Notes under the pieces: model-generated | What the model saw: only the letters and a program-made list of their open reading frames with translations | Databases searched by the model: none | What the model was told of the DNA's origin: nothing | Shown here: positions 39,385 through 48,150 of the stretch, piece after piece | How positions within the stretch are numbered: position 1 is the stretch's first letter | Layout of the letters: each line of letters opens with the position of its first letter | Assembly: GCA_016703425.1 (NCBI GenBank) | Contig: JADJCA010000001.1 | Coordinates: 558,001-622,000, forward strand | DNA length: 64,000 bases | Reading direction: 5' to 3' | Origin: Myxococcales bacterium | Lineage (GTDB): Bacteria > Myxococcota_A > Polyangia > Polyangiales > Polyangiaceae | Position numbers and translations under genes: made by a program

Positions 39385-42300
39385 ATGGCTGCGGAGACGC
39401 TCGAACGCGTGACGCTTTCCGAGGCAGCGGGGATCCCGCTGCCCGCCGGCGAGCTCCGCCTTTCCGCGGGCGCCTCAGGCCCCCGCGTGGGCACGCTCGG
39501 GGACCGTGAGGTCGAGCTCCTGCGTGTCGCACCGGGACACGAGAGCGCCGCACGCCGCCTCGTCGCCCTGGGCGCCGCCGGTGTTGGTGGCGTCGTCGCG
39601 GGCGGCGTGACGGCTGACGGCGAGCTCGTCGTCGTGCGGAGGCGCCCTTTGCGCACCGCTTCGGACTTGGCCGCCGGCGAACGCCTGCCTCCGGCCCGGG
39701 CGCTGGCGCTCACGCGCCAATTCGCGCTCGCGTTGGCGACGCTTGAAGAGGCATCGCTCAGCGCCGGAACGCTCCGCCCCATCGACTGCGTACTCGACGA
39801 CGACGGTTGGCTCCTCGCCGACGGCCTCGTTCGCGCGCTCCTTGGACAAGCGGCGACGACCGCGCTGGGAACACAACCCTCGCCGCGGTGGACGCCGCCG
39901 GAGCAGGCCGACGGTGCGTCGTGGAACGCGGCAGCCAACCGCTACGTCCTCGGGCTCATTGCCTACCGGCTCTTAGCTGGCGAACATCCGTTCTCGGGCG
40001 CTGGCCTAAGGCACGCGCACGCCACCCGAGAGCCGCCCCCCTTCGAAGAGAGCGTCCTAAGCACCCTGCGCCCCGGCGTTCAGGCCTTCGTCCTCTCGCT
40101 CCTTCATCCCAACGCCGAACAGCGCCCAGCGAGCGCGCGGCTCGTGCTCAAGGCCGTCGAGACGTTACTCGACCGCGGCGTCACCGCGCGGGAGGGCGCA
40201 GCGCCCGAGCGGCGAGCCGCGACGCCGGTGCGCGCGCAACCGTCGGAACAGCCATCGCGGCCATCGGCGGAGCCCGCACCGCCCGCGCGTCGACAGCGCG
40301 CTGCTTGGTCCCGCAGCGTAGCGACGCTTATCCTCTTCGCCAGCGCCGTCGTAGTGCTCGCGGTCTGGTGGTTTGCGCCGCGAGGCGATGCGCAAGCGGC
40401 GCGCTCGCTCGTCGCGACGCGTTCACCAATCGCCGGCCGCTCGGCGCAAACATGTGCCCCGTGCCACGCGAGAGAGGTCGCCGAGTGGCGTCGCTCGGTG
40501 ATGGGGTTCGCCGCCAAGAGTCCGCTGTACCTGGCACTCGAGAGTGCGGTTGAAGAGCAAGTGGGGCAAGACGCGCGTTGCCCCGGTGGCGCGGGGATCC
40601 TCAGGAAGCAAGGCGCCGGTGCGTGTTTCGACCCCGCGAGCTCCGTCGCCGTCACGGGCAGCGGCGGCGAACACTGGTGCGTGCATTGCCACGCTCCCCT
40701 CGACCAGCTCGCGTCGACGGTTCCACCGTGGAACGGCGCCGACGTCGCGGCGCGCGGAGGACGAAAGCCCCTTGGTGAGCTGTTCTCATCGGAGGCGGCG
40801 GAAGGCATCACGTGCGTCGCGTGCCACACGTCGGTGGGCCCCGTGGAGGCCCACGCCCAGAGGCGGCGCGGCGACCAACGCGGCGGCCGGACTGGCGATC
40901 GATACGAAGGCAATCCCACGTGGACCTCCACGCAGACGGGCGTGACGTTCCCGGCGCGCCCCGAGGACGCGCTCGGCTTGGCCGGCATCTCCAACAGCGG
41001 GTACCGGCTCGAGCCACGGTCTCTCTTCATCGACACCGTCACGGCTACCGGTCCGATGGTCCACGCCGCGCAAGAGCGCGGAGCCCGTGCCTACCTCCGC
41101 TCCAGCGAGTTCTGCGGGGCGTGCCACGACGTGCGGCTCTTTGGCACCGACGTCGTCGGGGTCCGCGAGCGCGGCGAGCACTTCAAACGCCTGCGCAACG
41201 CCTATTCCGAGTGGAGCGCTTGGTCCAAGGCCGAAGAGCGCGCCGGAAAGCGCGCTGCGAGCTGCCAAGACTGCCACATGAGCACGTTCCCCGGCGTGTG
41301 CCAGGCCGGTGCGCCGCGGAGCGACGAGAAGAGCGAGTCCTGCCCTCCCGGGACCGGCTTCGTCGCGCGTGCGCCGGGAGCGTTCGGACGAAGCGCGAGC
41401 CACTACTTCACCGGGGTTGAAGTCCCGATGGCCGACTCCTTCCCAGCAAACGACGCCGACGATCGTTCCCTCGACAGCGACGGCGTGCCCATCGGCCTCC
41501 GTGCGCGCCGGGACCTGCTCCTCAGAAACACCTTCACGCTGAAGTTCGGGAGCGCCCGCGCCTCCGGCGGGCGTCTGGAATTGCCCCTGGAGATCACCAA
41601 CGTCGGCGCCGGCCATCGCGTACCCGCAGGCTTCAGTCAGGAGCGCGAGTTCTGGATCGAGCTCCGGGTGCTCGATGCGCGCGGTCAGACGGTCTACGAG
41701 GTCGGCCGTGTGGACCGGCCCGACGAGGATCTCGCCGACAAGCGGTTCCTGCGCGTCACGACGACGGAAGGGGCGCGGGATGGTCGCGGCCGACCGCTCG
41801 GCATGTTTGGGGCCGACGTCGCCGACGGCCCCGACGTCGGCCGTTGGTCACCGGATCCCTCCCGCGGCGGCACGGAGTTTCGCGGACAGGGCCTGATCAA
41901 TTTTCAGAACGGCTTCCTCAGGTGCGTACGGTGCATCGGCTCGGTGGCGAACGACGGCTCGTGCACGCCACTCCCAGGCCAAGAGGGCACGCGCGCCGCG
42001 CGCCTCGAGGACGGCGACTACGACGCCGACACGGGCCAATGCCGCTCCAACATGTTCGGCGGTCACGAGCTCTTCGAGACCTATTTTCCCGTGGGCTCGC
42101 TCGACGCCGATCGCGGCGTACTTCGCGCGCCTGACGCCATCATCGACACGCGCTCAGCGCCGCCCGGCGTTCCGCTGCGCTACACGTACGCGCTGAACAA
42201 CGTGGGGCAGAGGCCGCTACCTCTTCGTGCTGAGGCAAGGCTTCGGTTCCGAGCGTTCCCGCCGTTCTTGCTCCGCGCGTTCGTCGCCTACGAGCGAGGA

Positions 42301-42405
42301 CGCGCCGCGCGGGGTGATCGCCGCGCCGGCCCACAGATGGACGAAGGCATGGTGAAGAAGCTCGAGATCATCGACATCGCGAACGCGAGCACTGAGATCC
42401 GGTGA
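39385..42405 (+). CDS. Pseudokinase-transmembrane-pentaheme cytochrome c fusion
   Basis: A 1006-residue fusion. Residues about 20-265 align with the Ser/Thr kinase fold but lack catalysis: no Gly-rich loop, no ATP-binding Lys (VELLRV in place of VALKVL), HRDLKPEN replaced by AGTLRPID (127-134) and DFG by DGL; the PPEQ segment and C-lobe helices remain. A Pro/Ala linker and basic patch lead to one membrane helix (about 312-334). The outer part has five CXXCH c-heme sites (C357-H361, C432-H436, C477-H481, C577-H581, C627-H631) and a lost site CVRCI at 847-851. A beta domain with GHRVPAGF, typical of multiheme cytochromes, follows. GAGG precedes the ATG. Its stop overlaps the next start (GTGA). 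Confidence 0.9.
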   Translation: MAAETLERVTLSEAAGIPLPAGELRLSAGASGPRVGTLGDREVELLRVAPGHESAARRLVALGAAGVGGVVAGGVTADGELVVVRRRPLRTASDLAAGERLPPARALALTRQFALALATLEEASLSAGTLRPIDCVLDDDGWLLADGLVRALLGQAATTALGTQPSPRWTPPEQADGASWNAAANRYVLGLIAYRLLAGEHPFSGAGLRHAHATREPPPFEESVLSTLRPGVQAFVLSLLHPNAEQRPASARLVLKAVETLLDRGVTAREGAAPERRAATPVRAQPSEQPSRPSAEPAPPARRQRAAWSRSVATLILFASAVVVLAVWWFAPRGDAQAARSLVATRSPIAGRSAQTCAPCHAREVAEWRRSVMGFAAKSPLYLALESAVEEQVGQDARCPGGAGILRKQGAGACFDPASSVAVTGSGGEHWCVHCHAPLDQLASTVPPWNGADVAARGGRKPLGELFSSEAAEGITCVACHTSVGPVEAHAQRRRGDQRGGRTGDRYEGNPTWTSTQTGVTFPARPEDALGLAGISNSGYRLEPRSLFIDTVTATGPMVHAAQERGARAYLRSSEFCGACHDVRLFGTDVVGVRERGEHFKRLRNAYSEWSAWSKAEERAGKRAASCQDCHMSTFPGVCQAGAPRSDEKSESCPPGTGFVARAPGAFGRSASHYFTGVEVPMADSFPANDADDRSLDSDGVPIGLRARRDLLLRNTFTLKFGSARASGGRLELPLEITNVGAGHRVPAGFSQEREFWIELRVLDARGQTVYEVGRVDRPDEDLADKRFLRVTTTEGARDGRGRPLGMFGADVADGPDVGRWSPDPSRGGTEFRGQGLINFQNGFLRCVRCIGSVANDGSCTPLPGQEGTRAARLEDGDYDADTGQCRSNMFGGHELFETYFPVGSLDADRGVLRAPDAIIDTRSAPPGVPLRYTYALNNVGQRPLPLRAEARLRFRAFPPFLLRAFVAYERGRAARGDRRAGPQMDEGMVKKLEIIDIANASTEIR

Positions 42406-44474
42406 CACTCGCCAACGTCGTATGGGACGCGCCCGCGCTTCGTGGCCTCGACGACCGCGCCCGCGGCGATCTCGCCTTGGTGGCGAACCGGCGGACGCTC
42501 GAAGGAGGCGCCGAGCTCTTTCGCGCGGGCGACGCGGCCGATCACGTGTTCGTCGTGGAGGAAGGCACGGTGCTCGTCAAGGACGGCACCGGCCGGCTCT
42601 TGCGCCGCGTGATGCAGGGCGAAGGCCTCGGTGAAGAAGCGTTGGTCTTCACCTTTGGGGCGCGCCTCGCGTCGGCCGTGGCGGACGGACGCGCCGTCGT
42701 CGTCGGCCTGCCGGCCGCGCTGCTTCGGCGTGTGTGGCTCCGCGCCGGCAGCGGCGGCCACGCCGCCAAGATCACGCGAGCCCTTACGCGCCAGGCGATG
42801 CGCGACACGCTGACGGTGACCGTGCCTTCGCTTCGAAGCGAGGAGGTCGAACTGCTGCTCGATGCGTCGCGCCTCCTCGAAGTGTCGCGCGGCGACGTCA
42901 TCTTGCGCGGCGACGAGCGTCGCCCGTCGCTCTACATCGTCGCGGGTGGCCTCGTGCAATTCGAGACCGAGGGAGACGGGCCAAAGGGATACGCGTCGGC
43001 GCAGGACGTCTTCACCACGGGCGCGCGCGCTGTCGCGGCGCGTCCAACGTGGCTGATTCGGCTTGAGGACGCCGCCCTCGCCCCCAAAGCGCTCGTCGAC
43101 GTGGCGGAGCGAGGCGCGCGGGACCGCGCTGACGGTGGGGCCCGCGTCGAAGACTTGGGCCGCCTCGTCGAGGGCCGGTCGCTCCTGTTGCTCGACGGCG
43201 ACGCTTGCGTTCGCTGCGGCCACTGCGCCTCGGCGTGCGCCGACGCTCACGTCGATGGCTTGAGCCGAATCCTGCGCGCGGGCCCCATCGTGTCGCTCGC
43301 GGTCATGCCCCAGGCGATTCTCGCTTCGAGCTGCGAGCACTGCCGAACGCCCGCGTGCTTGCCGGCCTGCCCAACGGGAGCGATCCAGCGGAGCGAAGAC
43401 GGACGCGTCGATCTTCGTCCCGAGCTCTGCACCGGATGCGGCAGCTGCGCGAAGGCCTGCCCCTGGGACAACCTTGCCCTGGCGCCGAGGCCCGGCGGCA
43501 AGGGCGCCGAGCCCGGCACCAGCGCGGACGTCGCCATCAAGTGCGATCTGTGCGCTGGAACTGGCCACGGGCCCGCCTGCGTGAGCGCGTGCCCAACGGG
43601 CGCGCTCATCCGCATCGATGGCCCCACGTCGCTGACCGCTGCGCCCATGGAGCGCGATGAACGCCCCGTCCTCAAGGCCGCCGCCGTCACGGCGCTCGTC
43701 GCGCTCGCGTTGGTGTTCCTCGGCGGCGCCGTGCGCGCCGCGCGCGTGCCCCTGGGCGTCGCGGCCGCCCTCGGTCTTGCCGTTCTGATGGCCTACGGCG
43801 CGCTCAAACGTCGCGCCGGAGTGCGACGCGTGCTCCGCCTTCCGGCGGCGACGGGGCAGGGGACAGCCAGAGACCGCTACCTGGCGCACGTCGCCATCGG
43901 TGTCGCAACCTTCGCCGCCGCGCTGGGTCACGCGCAGGGCTCCAGTCGCTCCACCACGTTGGCCCGAGCGACGCTCTTTGCGCTCTTCGCGGCGACGGCG
44001 AGCGGGGCCTTCGGTGCCCTTGTGTATCGCGCCCTACCACCACGGCTCTCGCGACTCGCCGGGCGAGAGTGGCTTCCGGAGACCGGCGCGGCGGAGGCGA
44101 AGCGCCTAGGCGAGCGCACCTTCGCAGAGCTCTCAGGACGTACCGAGCTCGTAAAGACCCTCTTTGCGCGCGTCCTCGATCCGTATCGGCGCTCGCCCTT
44201 CGTCCTGCTGCGACTCCTTACGACCAACGCCACCTTGGCCCGCGAAGTCGAGACCCTCGAGGGCCGAATCGAAGGACTCCTCGAGGGACGGGGGAAGGAC
44301 AAACGTGAGGGGCTCGATCGACTCGTTCGCGCCGTGGCCGAAGAGGCATGCTTCCGAGCCGCGCGCGTGGCCCTCTTCGCGCTCACGGCGTGGCCCGCCG
44401 CGCACGTCGTCGCGGCGGTCGTCGTCGCTCTCTTGTGCATCGCTCACGGCGTCACGGAGGGCCTTGCACGATGA
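42402..44474 (+). CDS. Cyclic-nucleotide-binding-type / four-cluster ferredoxin / membrane fusion protein
   Basis: A 690-residue protein starting at GTG 42402, overlapping the upstream stop. Two cNMP-binding-type beta domains come first (about 15-115 and 145-235; ELFRAGDAADHVFVVEEGTV and DVILRGDERRPSLYIVAGG). Then follows a HybA/DmsB-like ferredoxin with 16 cysteines for four [4Fe-4S] clusters: CVRCGHCASAC from C269, CEHCRTPACLPACP, CTGCGSCAKACP and CDLCAGTGHGPACVSACP. About five membrane helices follow (from residue 425), several with histidines (LAHVAIG, ALGHAQG, PAAHVVAA, CIAHGV) that could bind b-heme or quinone. Whether the cNMP pockets still bind ligand is unclear; the usual phosphate-binding RxA motif is not evident. 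The next gene overlaps by ATGA. Confidence 0.85.
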   Translation: MTLANVVWDAPALRGLDDRARGDLALVANRRTLEGGAELFRAGDAADHVFVVEEGTVLVKDGTGRLLRRVMQGEGLGEEALVFTFGARLASAVADGRAVVVGLPAALLRRVWLRAGSGGHAAKITRALTRQAMRDTLTVTVPSLRSEEVELLLDASRLLEVSRGDVILRGDERRPSLYIVAGGLVQFETEGDGPKGYASAQDVFTTGARAVAARPTWLIRLEDAALAPKALVDVAERGARDRADGGARVEDLGRLVEGRSLLLLDGDACVRCGHCASACADAHVDGLSRILRAGPIVSLAVMPQAILASSCEHCRTPACLPACPTGAIQRSEDGRVDLRPELCTGCGSCAKACPWDNLALAPRPGGKGAEPGTSADVAIKCDLCAGTGHGPACVSACPTGALIRIDGPTSLTAAPMERDERPVLKAAAVTALVALALVFLGGAVRAARVPLGVAAALGLAVLMAYGALKRRAGVRRVLRLPAATGQGTARDRYLAHVAIGVATFAAALGHAQGSSRSTTLARATLFALFAATASGAFGALVYRALPPRLSRLAGREWLPETGAAEAKRLGERTFAELSGRTELVKTLFARVLDPYRRSPFVLLRLLTTNATLAREVETLEGRIEGLLEGRGKDKREGLDRLVRAVAEEACFRAARVALFALTAWPAAHVVAAVVVALLCIAHGVTEGLAR

Positions 44475-46522
44475 CGCTCCGTGGCCGTTCGAGAAGCGCG
44501 CGCCGATACCAGGTGATGAGCGATCTCGTGACCCCGCGGGCGTTGCTCGTCGCGTCCCTCGCCGCCGCCGGCGCGACGGGCATTGGCCTCGCGCTGGCAC
44601 CATCGGGATCGCTCGCGACGCCGGGCCCGCTCTCGGCGCCCCACACGAAGGCCAACGTGGCTTGTGCGAAGTGTCACGGTCGCGCCGAGTCGACGAGCCC
44701 CACGGCGCGCATCGAGGAACTAACGACGCTCTCCTGCATCGGTTGCCACGGCGCGCATGATCTTCGGCGAGGCCACAAGGGCGCGCTGGAGCAAGGCAAA
44801 CTCGGCTGCGCCACGTGCCATCCGGCCCACGCGTCGGAGACGGTCACCTTCCTAGGCAACGGCAAGGCCCGTCACGCGACCCCCACGGGAACCAGCGAGG
44901 TGGCGGCGCCGCCCATCGCAAAGGGCGTCACCGTGCCCATCCTTCGCGCCGATCGTTGCGTGGGCTGCCACGACGCCGCGCGCCGAGGCGACCCGCTCGC
45001 ACCGTGCGTGGACACCTCCGGCCGGACGAGCCCAGCGCTCGTCGTTCGCTGCCTCGCAGAACACGGTGAGTCGGGACGCGCGGCTGGCCGCGGCGTCTGC
45101 GAGGGGCAGCACCAGCCCGCGCGCTTCGCTGCGCAAGACGCCGCCGTCGCCATCGCTGCGGGGGCTACGCTTTCCGCGCGGCGACCCGTACTGGGGCTCG
45201 CCGGCTGGCTCTTTCTGGGCCCCTTGGCCATTGGCCTTGCGTCGTACGTCGGCGTTCGCATGGCGAAGCGTCGCTCCGCAAAGAGCGCCGAGCCACACCG
45301 GGCGCCGGCGGCGCAGAGGAGGCGACTGCCGGTCATCGACGCGAGCCGCTGTTTGGGCTGCTACGCTTGCGTCGACGCGTGCGCCTTCGACGTGCTCGCC
45401 ATCGAACGCTACGTCGCGAAAGTTGCCCGCCCAGAAGCCTGCTGCAGCGCGACGACGTGCGAGACCGCATGCCCGAACGGCTCGCTGGTGATGAAAGACG
45501 TGAACGACCTCGCCGCCGCGGAGCCATGGGTAAGCGAGTCGCTCGAGCGCGAAGGAACACCGGGCGTGTTCTTGGCCGGCGACATCACCGGCGTGCCGCT
45601 CATCCGCAACGCCGTACTGCAAGGCCGGCAGGCCATCGACGCCATCGCCAAGAGCAAGCGACGCGCATCGTCGGGCCCTACTGTCGATGCCGATGTGGTC
45701 ATCGTGGGCGCGGGCCCCGCGGGTCTCGCAGCATCTCTGCGCGCCGAGGAGGCGGGCCTTACGTACGTCACGCTCGAGCAAGGCGTGATCGCGGCAAGCC
45801 TCAAGAGCTTCCCTCGCGGCAAGCTCGTTTTCGACGCGCCCCTCGACTTGCCGCTCGAAGGCCAGCTTGCGGTGCGAGAGTGCACCAAGGAGGAGCTCGT
45901 GGCTCACTGGATGCGTATCGTGCGCACGAGGCGCCCCCGCATCCTCGAAGAGCACCGCGTGGTGCACGCGGAGCGCACCGGTGACGTGTTCACGATCGTC
46001 TACGAGCGCAAGGACGCGAGCCGAGGCCAACTCCGCGCCCTCGCGCTCCTCGTCGCCGTCGGGCAACGCGGCACGCCGCGGCGCCTCGACGCGCACATCG
46101 ACGCGTCCGCGGAATCGCGCGTCCTCGATGCGCTCTACGACGCCCGTTCACTGATGGGCCGGCGCGTGCTCATCGTCGGCCTCGGCGACGTCGCCATGGA
46201 GGCCGCGCAGGCGCTCGCGCACCAACCGGGCACGGAAGTCACCGTGGTCCACCGGGGCGCGGGCTTTGCGCGAGGTCGCGAGAAGAACGTCACGGAGGTC
46301 CAAGGCCTCGTCATGGCGGGCCGCGTCCACCTCCTCCTGGAGAGCCAGGTCACGCGAATTGCCGACGCCGGAAGCGCGTTGGCCGTTACGGTTCTTGGCA
46401 AGGGCGGGGCCCAAGCGCTTGAGGTCGACGTCGTCCTCTCGCTCATCGGCGGCACGCCCTCGCGCGCCTTCTTGTCGGCGCTCTCGCCGCCATCGTCGCG
46501 GAACGCCCCCGAAAATTCGTGA
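44471..46522 (+). CDS. Tetraheme cytochrome c / ferredoxin / NAD(P)-FAD oxidoreductase fusion
   Basis: A 683-residue protein; the ATG at 44471 overlaps the preceding stop (ATGA). A basic start and membrane helix (about 23-44) lead to an outer domain with four CXXCH sites (C65, C89, C113, C163). A second helix (about 240-261) is followed by a basic stretch, putting the rest inside. The inner part has a two-cluster ferredoxin (C294, C297, C300, C304; C325, C330, C334), a GVFLAGDITGVPL segment, an FAD-binding motif VIVGAGPAGLAAS and an NAD(P)-type motif LIVGLGDVAME, as in thioredoxin-reductase-like enzymes. The AGD segment, normally C-terminal in such enzymes, comes before the FAD motif here. 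A redox-active CxxC pair is not seen, so it is not a thioredoxin reductase. Confidence 0.88.
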   Translation: MTLRGRSRSARRYQVMSDLVTPRALLVASLAAAGATGIGLALAPSGSLATPGPLSAPHTKANVACAKCHGRAESTSPTARIEELTTLSCIGCHGAHDLRRGHKGALEQGKLGCATCHPAHASETVTFLGNGKARHATPTGTSEVAAPPIAKGVTVPILRADRCVGCHDAARRGDPLAPCVDTSGRTSPALVVRCLAEHGESGRAAGRGVCEGQHQPARFAAQDAAVAIAAGATLSARRPVLGLAGWLFLGPLAIGLASYVGVRMAKRRSAKSAEPHRAPAAQRRRLPVIDASRCLGCYACVDACAFDVLAIERYVAKVARPEACCSATTCETACPNGSLVMKDVNDLAAAEPWVSESLEREGTPGVFLAGDITGVPLIRNAVLQGRQAIDAIAKSKRRASSGPTVDADVVIVGAGPAGLAASLRAEEAGLTYVTLEQGVIAASLKSFPRGKLVFDAPLDLPLEGQLAVRECTKEELVAHWMRIVRTRRPRILEEHRVVHAERTGDVFTIVYERKDASRGQLRALALLVAVGQRGTPRRLDAHIDASAESRVLDALYDARSLMGRRVLIVGLGDVAMEAAQALAHQPGTEVTVVHRGAGFARGREKNVTEVQGLVMAGRVHLLLESQVTRIADAGSALAVTVLGKGGAQALEVDVVLSLIGGTPSRAFLSALSPPSSRNAPENS

Positions 46523-46581
46523 CCGCAGCCCCGCCGCCAACCCGTTAGATCGTTCCCGCACCTGGCCCGTCCAACCCCTCC

Positions 46582-48069
46582 ATGAAACACACGGCCGTCG
46601 CCCTTTGGACCCTTGTCGGTGTCGCCCTCAGCTCAGCAGGGGCCTTTGCCGTGCCCCTCCCCGCCAACGCGGACCGTCCGACGGCCGATCCGATCGTAAT
46701 CAGGCCCCAGGGGGACGACATGTCGCAGTTTTCGGGAGGCAAGACGTTGCTCCTCGACGCGCGCCTGGGCCACAAGGCGCTGCCGACCACGGGAGGCGAG
46801 ACCTTCGTCTTCGCGTCGGTCGCCGGTCGCGACGAGTCCTCGCGCGCTGTCGCCGCGCCGCTCAACTTGGGCATCGTCATCGACCGGTCTGGCTCCATGA
46901 AGGGTCAACGCATCGTCAACGCGCTCGCCGCGGCGACGGGCACCATCGACCGCATGCGCGACGGCGACCTCGTCTCCGTCGTGAGCTTTGACGACTCGGC
47001 ACAGGTCGTTGTCCCGCCGACGCGCATCTCTTCGTCGACGCGTGGCTCGGTGGTCTCGGCCATTCAGTCGATTCGCCTCGGCGGCGACACGTGCATCTCC
47101 TGCGGCCTCGACACGGCGATGAACGAACTGATGCGCGCCGGCGACTCGCGCGGCATCACGAAGATGCTCCTCCTCTCGGACGGCGCCGCCAACCAAGGCG
47201 TTCGCGACGTCTCGGGCCTCCGGCAGATCGCCGGGCGCATGCGCGATCGCGGCTGCAACATCTCGACCATCGGCGTTGACGTCGACTTCGACGAGAAGAT
47301 CATGAGCGCCATCGCGACAGAGTCGAACGGTCGCCACCACTTCGTGGCCAACGCGTCGGAGCTGACGAACGTCTTCAATCAGGAGTTTGACTCGCTTCTG
47401 GCGACGGTGGCTCGCGAGGCGGAGCTCGAAATCGAGCTCGCGCCGGGCGTCGAGCCGGTGCAGGTCTTCGATCGCTCGCATCGGCGCTCCGGCCAACGCA
47501 TCACGGTGCCGTTCGGTACCTTCAGCGCCAAGCAAGAGAAGACGGTCCTCCTCAAGGTCCGCGTGTCGGAGTCCCTCGCGCGCAGCGACAACCAGCCGAT
47601 CGCGCGGCTCCGCCTCGCCTACGAGGACGCGGCGACGGGCCGCTTCGGCCGGGAGGAGACGCAAGGCGCCCTGGCCGCTCGCGTGTCGCGGTCAGCGTCC
47701 CTCGATGACCTCGACCCGTTCGTGGCGGCGCGCCTCTCGCGTAGCCTCACCGCGACCGCGCTCACGGAGGCCAACTCGCTCTTCGAGCGCGGCTTCGCCG
47801 AAGAAGCGCGCAAGCGCCTCACGAGCCAAGCCGATGAGGTCGGGCGCGTCGCGTCACGCGCGAAGACCGCAGCTCCGGCCGCCGCGAAGCCCGTGACGGC
47901 GGCGCGGCCGCTCGCCGATGACTTCGAGCAGCAGCTCGACGCCGTGCGGTCTGCCGAATCGAGCTTCGGCTCGGCGGCGGTGGGCGGCGCGGCAGCAGCT
48001 CCCGCGAAGCGCGAGGGCAAAGCGCAAGTCAGGACGAACCAAGCGAACGCCCAGTCGTTCGGGTTCTGA
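46582..48069 (+). CDS. Exported von Willebrand factor A-domain protein
   Basis: A 495-residue protein with a signal peptide (about 1-30), a beta-rich lead-in, and a VWA domain (about 93-275) with an intact metal-ion-dependent adhesion site, D101-R-S103-G-S105. After the VWA domain comes a beta domain (about 280-360) and a helical, Ala-rich C-terminus. Such proteins bind partners through Mg2+. It begins 59 bases after the redox cluster on the same strand, so it could be co-transcribed, but no ribosome site is evident and a functional link is only suggested by position. Confidence 0.85.
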   Translation: MKHTAVALWTLVGVALSSAGAFAVPLPANADRPTADPIVIRPQGDDMSQFSGGKTLLLDARLGHKALPTTGGETFVFASVAGRDESSRAVAAPLNLGIVIDRSGSMKGQRIVNALAAATGTIDRMRDGDLVSVVSFDDSAQVVVPPTRISSSTRGSVVSAIQSIRLGGDTCISCGLDTAMNELMRAGDSRGITKMLLLSDGAANQGVRDVSGLRQIAGRMRDRGCNISTIGVDVDFDEKIMSAIATESNGRHHFVANASELTNVFNQEFDSLLATVAREAELEIELAPGVEPVQVFDRSHRRSGQRITVPFGTFSAKQEKTVLLKVRVSESLARSDNQPIARLRLAYEDAATGRFGREETQGALAARVSRSASLDDLDPFVAARLSRSLTATALTEANSLFERGFAEEARKRLTSQADEVGRVASRAKTAAPAAAKPVTAARPLADDFEQQLDAVRSAESSFGSAAVGGAAAAPAKREGKAQVRTNQANAQSFGF

Positions 48070-48150
48070 CGCTGGCGGGAGCGGAGGCGGGTGGTGCCTG
48101 ACTTTCGCCGACTCCTTCGCGAATCCACGAGAGGGAAGTAACCTCCGACG

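Noticed and set aside
42288..43931. 547-codon open frame antisense to the ferredoxin fusion gene
   Set aside because: No ribosome site or motif; the opposite strand has four ferredoxin cluster motifs.
44471..46522. Thioredoxin reductase
   Set aside because: The FAD/NAD fold is similar, but no CxxC redox pair lies in the pyridine-nucleotide domain.
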